Shown here: one piece after another, positions 60,201 through 63,504 of the stretch | Layout of the letters: every line of letters begins with the position of its first letter | Position numbering within the stretch: the first letter of the stretch is position 1 | Origin: Diphasiastrum complanatum | Lineage: Eukaryota > Streptophyta > Lycopodiopsida > Lycopodiales > Lycopodiaceae | NCBI GenBank assembly: GCA_029204225.1 | Contig: CM055109.1 | Span: 21,974,422-22,038,421, forward strand | DNA: 64,000 nucleotides | Reading direction: 5' to 3' | Translations under genes and position numbers: made by a program | Notes under the pieces: generated by a model | Databases searched by the model: none | What the model was told of the DNA's origin: nothing | Seen by the model: the letters and a program-made list of their open reading frames with translations, nothing else

Positions 60201-63200
60201 GTGATGAAGCGAGTGCCATCCGTATGTATCTCTGCTCGTCTGTGGATAACAACATGACATGCTGGATATATAGGATAAGCTGGAAGATGGCAGATAGCTG
60301 TATGGGTGGAACCGCGAACTTTGTTAGTATAATCTGGTGTGGGACGATGGCTTAGCCCGTATCATCCGGGATAACATGAGAACATGCAGTCGTGAAATAT
60401 GGGCCCAATCCGATGATGTAAGACCCGTACACCATACTTCAGCTGCATATAGGGCTGTGGGTGTAACGAGAGTGTCAAAAAGCTGGCATTTACTCGGGGC
60501 ATCCCGAATAAACCGTCTGAAACAGAAACGCTCTAACTGGACAAGTGACGTGTGGCCCTTCCCAAGTTTGGCGGAAGCTACCTGTCGCATACCAAAGATA
60601 GGGCCTGTAAAGAGTACGCCAAGGTAAGTGTAGGAAGATACAACCTCCAAGGGCTGCCTGTCAAAGATGAGTTCCTGGCGCTGCATAAAAGCTCTCGATG
60701 TGTTGAAAACCATAACTTTGGTTTTCAATATGTTAACCCCTAGTCCCCATCTACTGTAGAAAGCATGAAGGCTGTCGAGCTGTCGCTGTAATCCCTCTCT
60801 GGTAGAAGATAGGAGAACCACGTCATCTGCATATAAAAGTATAGCAATCAAGATACTCCCCAGTCTGCAACCTGTGCCACCACATCCCTCAATGACTCTC
60901 TCAAGCTCATCGATATATAGCCCAAACAGGGTTGGAGATAGAGAACAACCATGTTTTAACACCAACAGTGCTCCAGATATGATCTGAGATGCCGATGTCA
61001 CTCCGGAATCTCTCATATAGTGCCATCACTGCCAAGATCGTGTCAGTAGAAAAGCCGAGATCACGAAGCCGTTGGATGAGGAGGGAACGTGGAACAGAGT
61101 CGAAGGCTTTCCTGAAGTCAACAAAACAACAGTAGACCCGCTCTTTCCTGTGTCTAGCTTCCTCAATAATGGCCCGAAGAGTGAAGATATGATCTGTAGT
61201 GGAGTAGTGTGCTCTAAAACCCGCCTGGCCCAATGCATGTAATCGCCTGGACTCTGCCTCAGAACTGACTGCTGACTTGAGGATGGTGCCGTATAACTTA
61301 GCAATGATGTGCCCAACCATAATGGTGCGATAGTTACCAGGGTCCATGGGGTCACTAGTTTTGTGAATGGGAAGGATGATGTTGGTACACCAGGAGGAAG
61401 GGAAGCCGGAGACAACTGCTCGATTGACCAAGATTGAACAGAACTCTGCCAAGAGTCAAATGCTCCTTAAAAGCCTCTGGATAGCAGCAGTTGATCTGGA
61501 CTGAAATGATTTCATCACAGGCCTTGCAGCACTTGGTAAGCTAAAACTAATCTCATGGTCACTTTGTTCAGTATGCAGTACAGCAACCTTGTCATGTGAT
61601 AATGTTTGGCCAATTTGGAATAATTTTAAACAGTACAAGCACTTGCTAAACTAGCTTTATGGATAAATGTCACCAGTTGCAGATTGATTCCATGAAGCAT
61701 CAATTCCTACAAATCTGGAGAGGAAAGAAAGGGCATACATTTTGAAGAATTCTGGCCATCCGCTCCAGACCCAATCCAGTATCTATGTTCTTTTGCTTGA
61801 GTAGCTCTAAGGAACCATCATCCTTGCGGTTAAACTGCATGAATACCAGATTATAGAATTCAAGAAACCTGGAGTCATCGCCAAGGTCCTGTCACAGCAA
61901 AATTGGCAATAAGATCCTTTGATTCGGCATGACCACCTACAGGTGATACAGAGTACCAAGAGAGTGAATATGTCACGAAGAAGAACTAAGGATGATGAAA
62001 AGTCTTAACGAGGGCTTGCAAGCTACCTCGACGTATGTCAATCCACCAATACAATAGACAGGTATGACTTTAAGCATTTAAATGAGTGTCAGAATGGAGG
62101 GGCTCTACCGCAGTGACTGTGCCTTCTTCTGGATGAAAGTCATAGTACATCTCTGAACATGGCCCACAAGGACCTGTAGGACCACTTGCCCAGAAGTTAT
62201 CATCCTTCCCCATACGTTTAATTCTTTCCTCGGGCATTCCAATCTGCCACAACCAAAGAGTTCTGTTACACAAGCCTGTAAGCAAAATTGAAACTATGTT
62301 TTTACCATTACCTTATTTCAGTTTGTAAAGATGACATTGGTAACTCTTCGTCGGAGCTAATCATAAAGGGCGCATTAAGTACGGCATTTGCATCAGCATA
62401 TGCTAGTTTTGAATACAACTTTCTATAAGCTGAGACATATACAAGATTGCTTTTTGGAGATATTTTGGCAGAGGCTTGAATTAAACCTTACAACATACAA
62501 GGCAGACATCAGTGCCATGACAAGAACTGATAGATCTCCATTTCAGGTTTTTTCTTTAGGTGTGTTCCATTTTGTATATACGAAATGGATTCAAAAAAGT
62601 CTGAAAACATAATAGTTTCTTGCGTGTCAAAAGATTCAAAGAATCAAGTTTCAAACGAAACACAGAATTTTTCACACCTTCCATACAACATTTGGATAAG
62701 AAGGTCCCATACGCAACGCTTCTATGCAATCAAAGAGAATTTCGATCATAAAGGAAGCTAAAAGCTTAATAAGTAAAATAGGAGCCCATGACTACAGTAT
62801 GCATCACTTGTCTACCTCAAGACATCATTTGCATGAGATTTGGCAGTTCTTGCTACCTGAATGTAAAGAACACACCCGTCAGCCATGTTTGTAACAAAAC
62901 CTGTGGATTACTTTTCTTTCCAGATCGTTCTTTGCAATATGTGCTTCATCCTTTCACATAACCAACAAAAAACCTACAAATAGCATCAACTTTGCCAAAC
63001 TGCATTTCCAAGTACATACGAGGTAACGATATGCTCATAAGCATATATGGGTGTAACCCTGTGCAAAAGCTTTCTAATCACTAAATCAAAGTTAGTTCCA
63101 TGCCAAAAGGCACCAAATGATCTGTTCCATACACATGGAACATATCATGTTCGTACATGCAGAACGTTAGAAAATTTGAAAAAAAATAGAGAGATTATGT

Positions 63201-63504
63201 TTTTAACGTAAGAAACAAAAGGATTTCCATGAGAATGATGTGTGCTATGGAACTAGTGCAGATACTGAGCATTTTGGACCTATGTGAAAATGCTCTCATT
63301 TGAATGGTCCTTACAGAAATGTAACTCAAAATATCCGTAATTACCTCAGTCCTCATCAACAAGTTCAGTTTATCAACGTAGAGCATCATGCAAAAGATTT
63401 CAAGCATTGAAAATAAGAGACTTACCTCGTCTCTCCATATTTTCATTGCCTCGTCATCATCCTCAAATACGCTTACCCATACCCTTTCAACTGGAAGTTT
63501 AAAC
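26027..63504 (-). CDS. AlaRS: Alanyl-tRNA synthetase, organelle type (nine exons, 5' end outside window)
   Basis: Charges tRNA-Ala with alanine. The bacterial-type sequence indicates the plastid and/or mitochondrial enzyme rather than the cytosolic one. Joined coding exons: 63504-63426, 62243-62109, 61888-61739, 44413-44303, 44095-43175, 42944-42672, 34661-34452, 26749-26595, 26363-26027 (stop TGA). All eight introns are GT-AG and phases match, giving about 788 codons. Visible domains in order: class II catalytic core ('[15 protein letters not shown]', '[13 protein letters not shown]'), tRNA-recognition part, editing domain with HxxxH ('HHTATHLL') and zinc motif 'CGGTH', coiled coil, and a C-Ala domain with '[15 protein letters not shown]'. 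Roughly 190 N-terminal residues, including any transit peptide, lie beyond 64000. The introns hold nearly all the transposons between 26 and 62 kb. There are no stops or frameshifts in the exons, so the gene is probably functional. Confidence 0.93.
26595..26749 (-). CDS. AlaRS: AlaRS exon (coiled-coil linker)
   Basis: Acceptor TTTTTGCAG and donor GCAAG|GTGCCA. It encodes '[18 protein letters not shown]' and an Ala/Glu-rich helix, the linker and oligomerisation helix before the C-Ala domain. Confidence 0.9.
26750..27289. other. Start of AlaRS intron 7 without a recognised element
   Basis: Right of exon 26595-26749. No gene or transposon motif seen up to the LINE fragment at 27290. Confidence 0.45.
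27300..28160 (-). pseudogene. LINE A ORF2 remnant with duplicated RT segment
   Basis: 28151 downward reads '[19 protein letters not shown]' and '[13 protein letters not shown]', where the catalytic YADD is changed to YVHD. A second copy of the same segment (about 27780-27940) reads 'YVDDVALVS' and continues to '[19 protein letters not shown]' and 'PLEVLSS'. Further left, 27300-27500 matches the part of LINE D at 60330-60540. Broken by several stops. Confidence 0.75.
28390..29220 (-). pseudogene. LINE A ORF1 (RNA-binding protein)
   Basis: Starts '[14 protein letters not shown]'. A Pro/Ser/Thr-rich segment, a leucine-zipper-like coiled coil ('[18 protein letters not shown]') and an RRM-like part ('[17 protein letters not shown]', '[14 protein letters not shown]') follow, which is the plan of L1-type ORF1 proteins. 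One in-frame TGA at 29005-29007 interrupts it. Residues '[15 protein letters not shown]' occur twice in tandem (51-bp duplication near 28590-28690). Confidence 0.8.
29541..29624. repeat. (AG)42 microsatellite
   Basis: Uninterrupted 84-bp AG run on the plus strand, CT on the LINE sense strand. It marks the junction between the leader of LINE A and the end of LINE B. Confidence 0.97.
29640..31235 (-). mobile_element. LINE B: ORF2 reverse transcriptase fragment
   Basis: Minus-strand ORF2 from the RT lead-in to the region after the palm. Readable parts include '[20 protein letters not shown]', '[20 protein letters not shown]', '[19 protein letters not shown]', '[18 protein letters not shown]' (motif A) and '[14 protein letters not shown]' (motif B). 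Catalytic '[11 protein letters not shown]', '[15 protein letters not shown]' and '[11 protein letters not shown]' follow. There is a break after '[10 protein letters not shown]' near 30312. It is missing the endonuclease and 3' tail, and both ends abut AG microsatellites. Confidence 0.85.
31239..31301. repeat. (AG)n microsatellite
   Basis: About 62 bp of AG on the plus strand. On the LINE sense strand it directly follows the TTTC tail of LINE C, so it is probably part of that tail or of the 5' end of LINE B. Confidence 0.95.
31302..31380 (-). repeat. LINE C 3' end: stem-loop and pyrimidine tail
   Basis: Sense strand: TGTACTCCTTTTGG, then the hairpin ATGCC-TTTT-GGCAT (plus-strand 31340-31353), then GGAAAAGACATTAATAAAG and (CTTT)n merging into (CT)n. 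The same order occurs at 52745-52825 and, on the other strand, at 40412-40500. Confidence 0.8.
31786..33028 (-). pseudogene. LINE C ORF1
   Basis: Starts '[19 protein letters not shown]' with a long Pro/Ser/Thr-rich, internally repetitive part ('LATSPT', 'YLTHPL'). A coiled coil follows ('[20 protein letters not shown]'). After a frameshift near 32170 comes the RRM-like region ('NNSRVSGIP', '[18 protein letters not shown]', '[11 protein letters not shown]'). This is the plan of LINE ORF1 proteins, but the sequence differs from LINE A ORF1, so it is another family. Confidence 0.75.
33189..33241. repeat. (AG)n microsatellite
   Basis: About 52 bp of AG at the 5' end of LINE C (CT on its sense strand). 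Confidence 0.95.
33243..33583. mobile_element. Possible MITE with inverted ends
   Basis: Left end 'ttgcacagaaacgcattt' and the reverse complement of the right end 'ttgcactagaaacgcatt' match closely. The 'agaaac..gtttct' motif recurs inside both arms. No clean target duplication is seen, perhaps because the left side abuts the AG repeat. Non-coding, about 340 bp. Confidence 0.5.
33590..34315 (-). pseudogene. LINE E: endonuclease end and RT lead-in
   Basis: Minus strand from 34315: '[20 protein letters not shown]' and '[11 protein letters not shown]' (the SDH motif of the apurinic-like endonuclease), then '[14 protein letters not shown]'. In another frame, '[18 protein letters not shown]' and '[12 protein letters not shown]' match the start of LINE B. 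It is a fragment with frame breaks and ends next to AlaRS exon 34452-34661. Confidence 0.7.
34452..34661 (-). CDS. AlaRS: AlaRS exon (editing-domain zinc motif)
   Basis: Acceptor TGTTGTGAAG and donor ACTGAAG|GTATAT; 70 codons in phase 0. Contains '[20 protein letters not shown]' (CxxxH of the editing site zinc) and '[12 protein letters not shown]', strongly conserved in alanyl-tRNA synthetases. It stands alone between the two large introns 6 and 7. Confidence 0.95.
34662..35689. other. AlaRS intron 6, right part without recognised element
   Basis: AT-rich intron sequence. No domain-bearing frame or repeat was identified. Confidence 0.4.
35690..35981 (-). repeat. LTR copy a of a dispersed LTR family
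   Basis: Minus strand begins TGTCATGCCCACAATTGG at 35981 and shares with copies b and c the segments 'ttatgatttaatac', 'ctagttccatataaatc' and 'cacatcag'. A TATA-like 'cctataaatagg' lies near 35695. A polypurine tract (TTAAGGGGGGAAGTA) flanks it on the right, so it is a 3' LTR. The left end is not defined. Confidence 0.65.
35982..36879 (-). mobile_element. Non-coding internal region of an LTR element
   Basis: About 0.9 kb between LTR copies a and b. It begins with a polypurine tract. The part at 36000-36200 matches, in inverse orientation, the sequence just upstream of LTR copy c (49750-49968; for example 'agatcaattg.acctattg' and 'ctaactttaagtt'). It contains no coding sequence, as in LARD/TRIM-type non-autonomous elements. 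Confidence 0.5.
36880..37359 (-). repeat. LTR copy b
   Basis: Minus strand starts TGTCATGCCCACAATC at 37359. After the U3-like part it has 'gccttggagggtttaagtat' (TATA region) and ends near 36880 with 'gatccttggaggagg', parallel to copy c. It could be the 3' LTR of the chromovirus on its right, or the 5' LTR of the non-coding element on its left. Confidence 0.65.
37390..37570 (-). pseudogene. Chromodomain tail of chromovirus 2
   Basis: Minus strand reads '[20 protein letters not shown]' followed by a helix 'LRQAYLEFV', the second half of a chromodomain as found at the C-terminus of chromovirus integrases. Nothing of the integrase precedes it, as the hairpin arm is joined directly to it. Confidence 0.7.
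37571..37917. repeat. Long inverted repeat (161/167-bp arms, 19-bp loop) made of chromovirus pol
   Basis: Left arm 37571-37731, loop 37732-37750, right arm 37751-37917, about 90% complementary with one 6-bp gap near the start. The outer ends are AAGATCGGCCGATATTCG and its complement. Read on the minus strand, the right arm continues the RT frame with '[20 protein letters not shown]' and '[15 protein letters not shown]', the conserved stretch between RT and RNase H. The left arm is the same coding sequence turned round. An RNA copy would fold into a long hairpin. Confidence 0.9.
37918..38545 (-). pseudogene. Chromovirus 2 reverse transcriptase
   Basis: Two minus-strand frames: '[20 protein letters not shown]', '[19 protein letters not shown]' and '[18 protein letters not shown]', then '[20 protein letters not shown]', '[13 protein letters not shown]' (catalytic FIDD) and '[16 protein letters not shown]'. 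A frameshift near 38260 and another near 37950 break it. Confidence 0.85.
38546..39067 (-). other. Degenerate protease-RT linker of chromovirus 2
   Basis: No open frame remains. By position it links the protease and RT of the element. Confidence 0.4.
39068..40336 (-). pseudogene. Chromovirus 2 gag and protease
   Basis: Gag parts: '[18 protein letters not shown]' near the start and '[18 protein letters not shown]' with '[20 protein letters not shown]' (retrotransposon gag domain). The zinc knuckle is '[13 protein letters not shown]'. The protease reads '[16 protein letters not shown]', where the DTG/DSG motif has become DIG. There are frameshifts near 39585 and 39900. Confidence 0.8.
40400..40518 (+). 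mobile_element. Very short LINE 3' end (plus strand)
   Basis: 'tttgtatgtactgtattttg', the hairpin TGCC-TACA-GGCA (40449-40460), 'gacataaataaact', (ctttctttcttt), then CT and CA repeats. The layout is that of the 3' ends of LINE C and LINE D but on the opposite strand. It looks like an extreme 5'-truncated insertion. Confidence 0.6.
40519..41036. other. AlaRS intron 6 sequence, nothing recognised
   Basis: No feature supported between the LINE tail and the MITE. Confidence 0.4.
41045..41566. mobile_element. 522-bp MITE, hAT-like, with 8-bp target duplication
   Basis: Flanked by GCTTCAAT at 41037-41044 and 41567-41574. Terminal inverted repeats begin CATAGAA and include GAACCGTGG and CCACGGTTCTG-AGAACC-type blocks at both ends. 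The interior is AT-rich and self-complementary: a left half of 'aatctgtgaaat' repeats faces a right half of 'ggtaattacagatt' repeats. Eight-base duplication and a CA..TG outer end fit the hAT superfamily. No coding capacity. Confidence 0.85.
41575..42671. other. AlaRS intron 6, left of exon 42672
   Basis: No gene or element recognised. Short open frames lack motifs. Confidence 0.4.
42672..42944 (-). CDS. AlaRS: AlaRS exon (editing domain HxxxH)
   Basis: Acceptor TGCTTGCAG, donor GAACGA|GTAAGC; 91 codons in phase 0. It starts '[18 protein letters not shown]' with the first zinc/catalytic histidines of the editing domain and ends '[12 protein letters not shown]', which joins to 'VRVVNVPG' of the next exon. 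The extra His compared with the usual N-H-[ST]-A-T-H is the only oddity. Confidence 0.95.
43175..44095 (-). CDS. AlaRS: AlaRS large exon (tRNA-binding and start of editing domain)
   Basis: 307 codons. Acceptor CTATGTATAG and donor GTACAG|GTACTA. It opens '[20 protein letters not shown]' and '[15 protein letters not shown]', continues through helical tRNA-recognition sequence ('[20 protein letters not shown]'), and ends with the beta-barrel part ('[15 protein letters not shown]'). All are family signatures. It is the only long exon in the gene. Confidence 0.95.
44303..44413 (-). CDS. AlaRS: AlaRS exon (37 codons)
   Basis: Acceptor GCTATGCAG, donor CTCAAG|GTGCAC, phase 0. It encodes '[14 protein letters not shown]' to 'SKRLLK', completing the catalytic-core end that begins with '[10 protein letters not shown]' in the previous exon, 17.3 kb away. 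Confidence 0.95.
44414..46220. other. Left part of AlaRS intron 3, nothing recognised
   Basis: AT-rich intron sequence with no domain-bearing frame. Open frames at 44944-45395 and 45820-46017 show no motif. Confidence 0.4.
46221..46335 (-). pseudogene. Copia reverse transcriptase scrap
   Basis: Minus strand reads '[20 protein letters not shown]' and '[11 protein letters not shown]', the conserved opening of copia RT (usual form ..WV.K.K...DG....YKARLVAKG.). Nothing else of the element is recognisable next to it. Confidence 0.65.
46600..47271 (-). CDS. Unrecognised ORF, possibly retrotransposon gag-like
   Basis: Frame of 183 codons from ATG 47271 with an acidic Ser/Thr-rich start, '[20 protein letters not shown]', '[20 protein letters not shown]' and '[17 protein letters not shown]'. 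A frameshift near 46740 leads to a second frame with '[18 protein letters not shown]'. The family is not recognised. The plan (helical domain, '[14 protein letters not shown]') resembles N-terminal proteins of plant LTR elements. A minus-strand TATAAAAG lies upstream near 47550. Confidence 0.35.
47272..48407. other. Non-coding stretch with promoter-like TATAAAAG on minus strand
   Basis: Minus-strand TATAAAAGC at about 47547-47555 lies roughly 280 bp upstream of ATG 47271. Further right is a pyrimidine-rich region with repeated 'gcgaaggttctgaag' blocks at 47690-47880. It could be an LTR, but no partner copy was found. Confidence 0.35.
48408..48770 (-). CDS. Hypothetical ORF with tandem repeat
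   Basis: Minus-strand frame of 120 codons starting '[20 protein letters not shown]'. It has a charged helix '[20 protein letters not shown]' and 'AQAKAKS'. About 103 bp encoding this helix occurs twice (48450-48552 and 48610-48712, period 160 bp). In the second copy the frame is shifted, so the present protein reads different residues there. No family recognised. Confidence 0.3.
   Translation of the reverse strand: MAPSSPPSVSVAEDQASTPEPYPNAKEEGRQYQRIYHWIQEAQAEEAAQAKAKSVVPPASEVPVPPTSSIFGGALSKRQGGRTSISENLPLDTRSTGRGRCTSQSKIFTPSGCPFPNGGT
48450..48712. repeat. 103-bp direct repeat, period 160 bp
   Basis: Copies at 48450-48552 and 48610-48712 differ at only a few positions; both contain 'cagcttcctctgcctgtgc' or the 'catcttcc' variant, and 'gacgtccttcctccttggcg'. 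Confidence 0.9.
48771..49968 (+). mobile_element. Non-coding internal region next to LTR copy c
   Basis: No coding sequence. The right 220 bp match the internal region at 35982-36200 in inverse orientation, and the stretch ends with a G16 run plus AGAA (49949-49968), a polypurine tract. The left limit and a 5' LTR are not recognised. Confidence 0.4.
49969..50490 (+). repeat. LTR copy c
   Basis: Starts TGCCATGGCTCTGACC right after the polypurine tract. It shares with copies a and b 'tggatttatatggagctggc', 'gatgtggcccagttaggcta' and 'ccttggagggtataagtata' (TATA region), and ends near 50490 after 'tagtttgatccttggagga'. It is in the plus orientation, opposite to the gene. Confidence 0.65.
50689..51893. 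repeat. Inverted repeat, about 185-bp arms, 0.84-kb spacer
   Basis: Arms 50689-50870 and 51708-51893 are inverted copies, with long identical blocks such as 'gcatatgaagcaaacgttga' and 'aaggtgcaaattt'. The spacer has no coding sequence. It could be a fold-back or Mutator-like non-autonomous element with long terminal repeats, or two opposed copies of one repeat. No target duplication is clear. Confidence 0.75.
51894..52744. other. AlaRS intron 3 sequence left of LINE D, with an unexplained open stretch
   Basis: Minus strand 52740-52363 is open for about 100 codons ('[20 protein letters not shown]', '[16 protein letters not shown]') outside the LINE. No domain is recognised. It may be chance or a gene fragment. 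Confidence 0.3.
52745..52825 (-). repeat. LINE D 3' end: stem-loop and pyrimidine tail
   Basis: Sense strand: TGTACTACTTTTGTC, hairpin ATGCC-TTTT-GGCAT, GGAAAAGACATTAATAAAG, then TTTC/TTC repeats. Almost identical to the 3' end of LINE C. Confidence 0.85.
52943..53576 (-). pseudogene. LINE D ORF2, C-terminal part
   Basis: Continues from the other piece after the chromovirus: '[20 protein letters not shown]', '[17 protein letters not shown]' and a CCHC zinc-binding region '[19 protein letters not shown]' plus 'TCPVY'. After a frame break near 53300 come '[17 protein letters not shown]' and an Arg-rich tail. The tail matches 31380-31785 in LINE C. Confidence 0.85.
53572..53576. repeat. Target-site duplication TGCTG, left copy
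   Basis: Identical to 59986-59990 on the other side of the chromovirus. Confidence 0.95.
53577..53934 (-). repeat. Chromovirus 3' LTR
   Basis: 358 bp, TGTTACGAGC.. at the sense start and ..ATTACA at the end. 354 of 358 positions match the 5' LTR. Confidence 0.97.
53935..53946 (-). promoter_or_regulatory. Chromovirus polypurine tract
   Basis: Sense strand AAGGGGGAGGGAG directly precedes the 3' LTR and overlaps the end of the pol reading frame by a few bases. Confidence 0.85.
53946..57238 (-). pseudogene. Chromovirus pol: protease end, RT, RNase H, integrase, chromodomain
   Basis: The uninterrupted part (56636-53946, 896 codons) starts inside RT: '[12 protein letters not shown]', catalytic FLDD at residues 83-86. 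RNase H follows ('ETDASD' near 231), then an unusual acidic Ser-rich spacer (about 396-425). Integrase has zinc finger HHCC near 476-516 and core D547, D607, E643, then GPF-type '[11 protein letters not shown]' and a chromodomain (about 842-888, '[17 protein letters not shown]'). The stretch 57238-56637, which must hold the protease-RT linker and first RT blocks, has four stop codons and a one-base frameshift near 56980, so the present copy cannot make full Pol. It is otherwise intact. Confidence 0.93.
57239..58732 (-). CDS. Chromovirus gag-protease
   Basis: 497 codons from ATG 58732. It has an acidic coiled-coil start, the retrotransposon gag domain ('[20 protein letters not shown]', '[15 protein letters not shown]', '[11 protein letters not shown]') and a zinc knuckle '[14 protein letters not shown]'. 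The start of the aspartic protease follows: '[15 protein letters not shown]', where the usual DTG/DSG is DDG. The frame ends at a TAG inside the protease-like region. Gag itself is intact and could be made. Confidence 0.92.
   Translation of the reverse strand: MTTPQGPDQPPERGFDELETEALAYRKGKEPMEVEELEQFAEELDELVTKEQFLQSVTEVDELKLALANFKSSVDDSFAELKNLILSSAKGSLPSTSQLSLSPLPSVSGETLRSHPIVFKDLKPPTFNGEEKDRNADILQTFLSKWKNIHALKLTPDHLQAIEASLSLGPMAYKWWLNLQETGQTPRSWKAFDEAFLREFLPENELDRAWEVWERTVMDKSLIQYISQYREAILKIKNMDDYQKIRGFVRGLKDEYKVEVQRNSPTTLEQALRYAQIYDDSVGRKRARQQPLSEQPSQKDFQFKKKFLKRKKEDKFKGEAPQKRPSLIQPLKPDDFEKAKQERLCFVCMGKGHTVKQCPKGPFTKKDKKDKKQVHLVQTVCFPSDSAASEIKVYHEDHEHCCQLTSAMLARPFSFGPHDLVRMHGKVGNQSVRVMVDDGATHNFINYTLVKKLKLPEVPSQHRYIVSLAKGEDKKIWETIVSKLNLGIQGYQDEINF
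58733..59612 (-). other. Chromovirus 5' untranslated leader
   Basis: About 880 bp between primer-binding site and gag, without long frames. Unusually long, with repeated 'ctgatt..acagcg' motifs near 59330-59520. Confidence 0.7.
59613..59626 (-). promoter_or_regulatory. Chromovirus primer-binding site
   Basis: Sense strand TGGTATCAGAGCCA, complementary to the 3' end of initiator methionine tRNA, one base inside the 5' LTR. Confidence 0.93.
59628..59985 (-). repeat. Chromovirus 5' LTR
   Basis: 358 bp. Differs from the left LTR at ctatg/ctgtg, ccggcc/cccgcc and ctgg/caag (four bases). Confidence 0.97.
59986..59990. repeat. Target-site duplication TGCTG, right copy
   Basis: Pairs with 53572-53576. 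Removing the element and one copy rejoins the LINE D reading frame exactly ('LELDTA' + 'GLPVLP'). Confidence 0.95.
59991..61455 (-). pseudogene. LINE D ORF2, reverse transcriptase part
   Basis: Frames in order: '[20 protein letters not shown]', '[20 protein letters not shown]' and '[20 protein letters not shown]' (motif A). Then '[20 protein letters not shown]' (motif B), '[14 protein letters not shown]' (catalytic YADD), '[16 protein letters not shown]' and '[11 protein letters not shown]'. After a third frame break comes '[17 protein letters not shown]'. Frameshifts near 60960 and 60320 make it inactive. Confidence 0.88.
61456..61738. other. AlaRS intron 3, right end
   Basis: Intron sequence between the 5' break of LINE D and the donor site of exon 61739-61888. 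Nothing else seen. Confidence 0.5.
61739..61888 (-). CDS. AlaRS: AlaRS exon (catalytic core, motif 3)
   Basis: Acceptor GCTGTGACAG, donor CAAAAT|GTATGC; 50 codons in phase 0. It contains '[14 protein letters not shown]' and the class II motif 3 '[13 protein letters not shown]' with its ATP-binding Arg. The 17.3-kb transposon-loaded intron follows directly. Confidence 0.96.
62109..62243 (-). CDS. AlaRS: AlaRS exon (catalytic core, GPCGPCSE)
   Basis: Acceptor TTGTGGCAG, donor ACTGCG|GTAGAG; 45 codons. It contains '[20 protein letters not shown]', the most conserved block of the family, followed by 'YYDFHPEEG', close to plant organelle enzymes. Confidence 0.95.
62244..63425. other. AlaRS intron (1.2 kb)
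   Basis: AT-rich intron. A 'tgccaaaaggca' near 63101-63112 resembles the LINE 3' hairpin but lacks the rest. No other feature. Confidence 0.5.
63426..63504 (-). CDS. AlaRS: AlaRS exon (26 codons)
   Basis: Acceptor TGTGTGACAG, donor GACGAG|GTAAGT; the first base completes a split codon. It encodes '[20 protein letters not shown]' and 'KIWRDE', the class II core region between motifs 2 and 3 ('TVFEDDDEA' type in relatives). Confidence 0.92.

Larger units (their letters stand above)
52745..61455 (-). mobile_element. LINE D, split by a chromovirus
   Basis: 5'-truncated minus-strand LINE in AlaRS intron 3, in pieces 61455-59991 and 53576-52745. It holds ORF2 from the first RT blocks to the end, then the 3' end with stem-loop ATGCC-TTTT-GGCAT (52781-52794), AATAAAG and a (TTC)n-type tail. 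No convincing target duplication was found. The interruption is the complete LTR element 53577-59985. Confidence 0.85.

Noticed and set aside
63101-63112. A further LINE 3' hairpin (tgccaaaaggca) in the first visible AlaRS intron
   Set aside because: The short palindrome occurs without the neighbouring AATAAAG or tail, so it may be chance.
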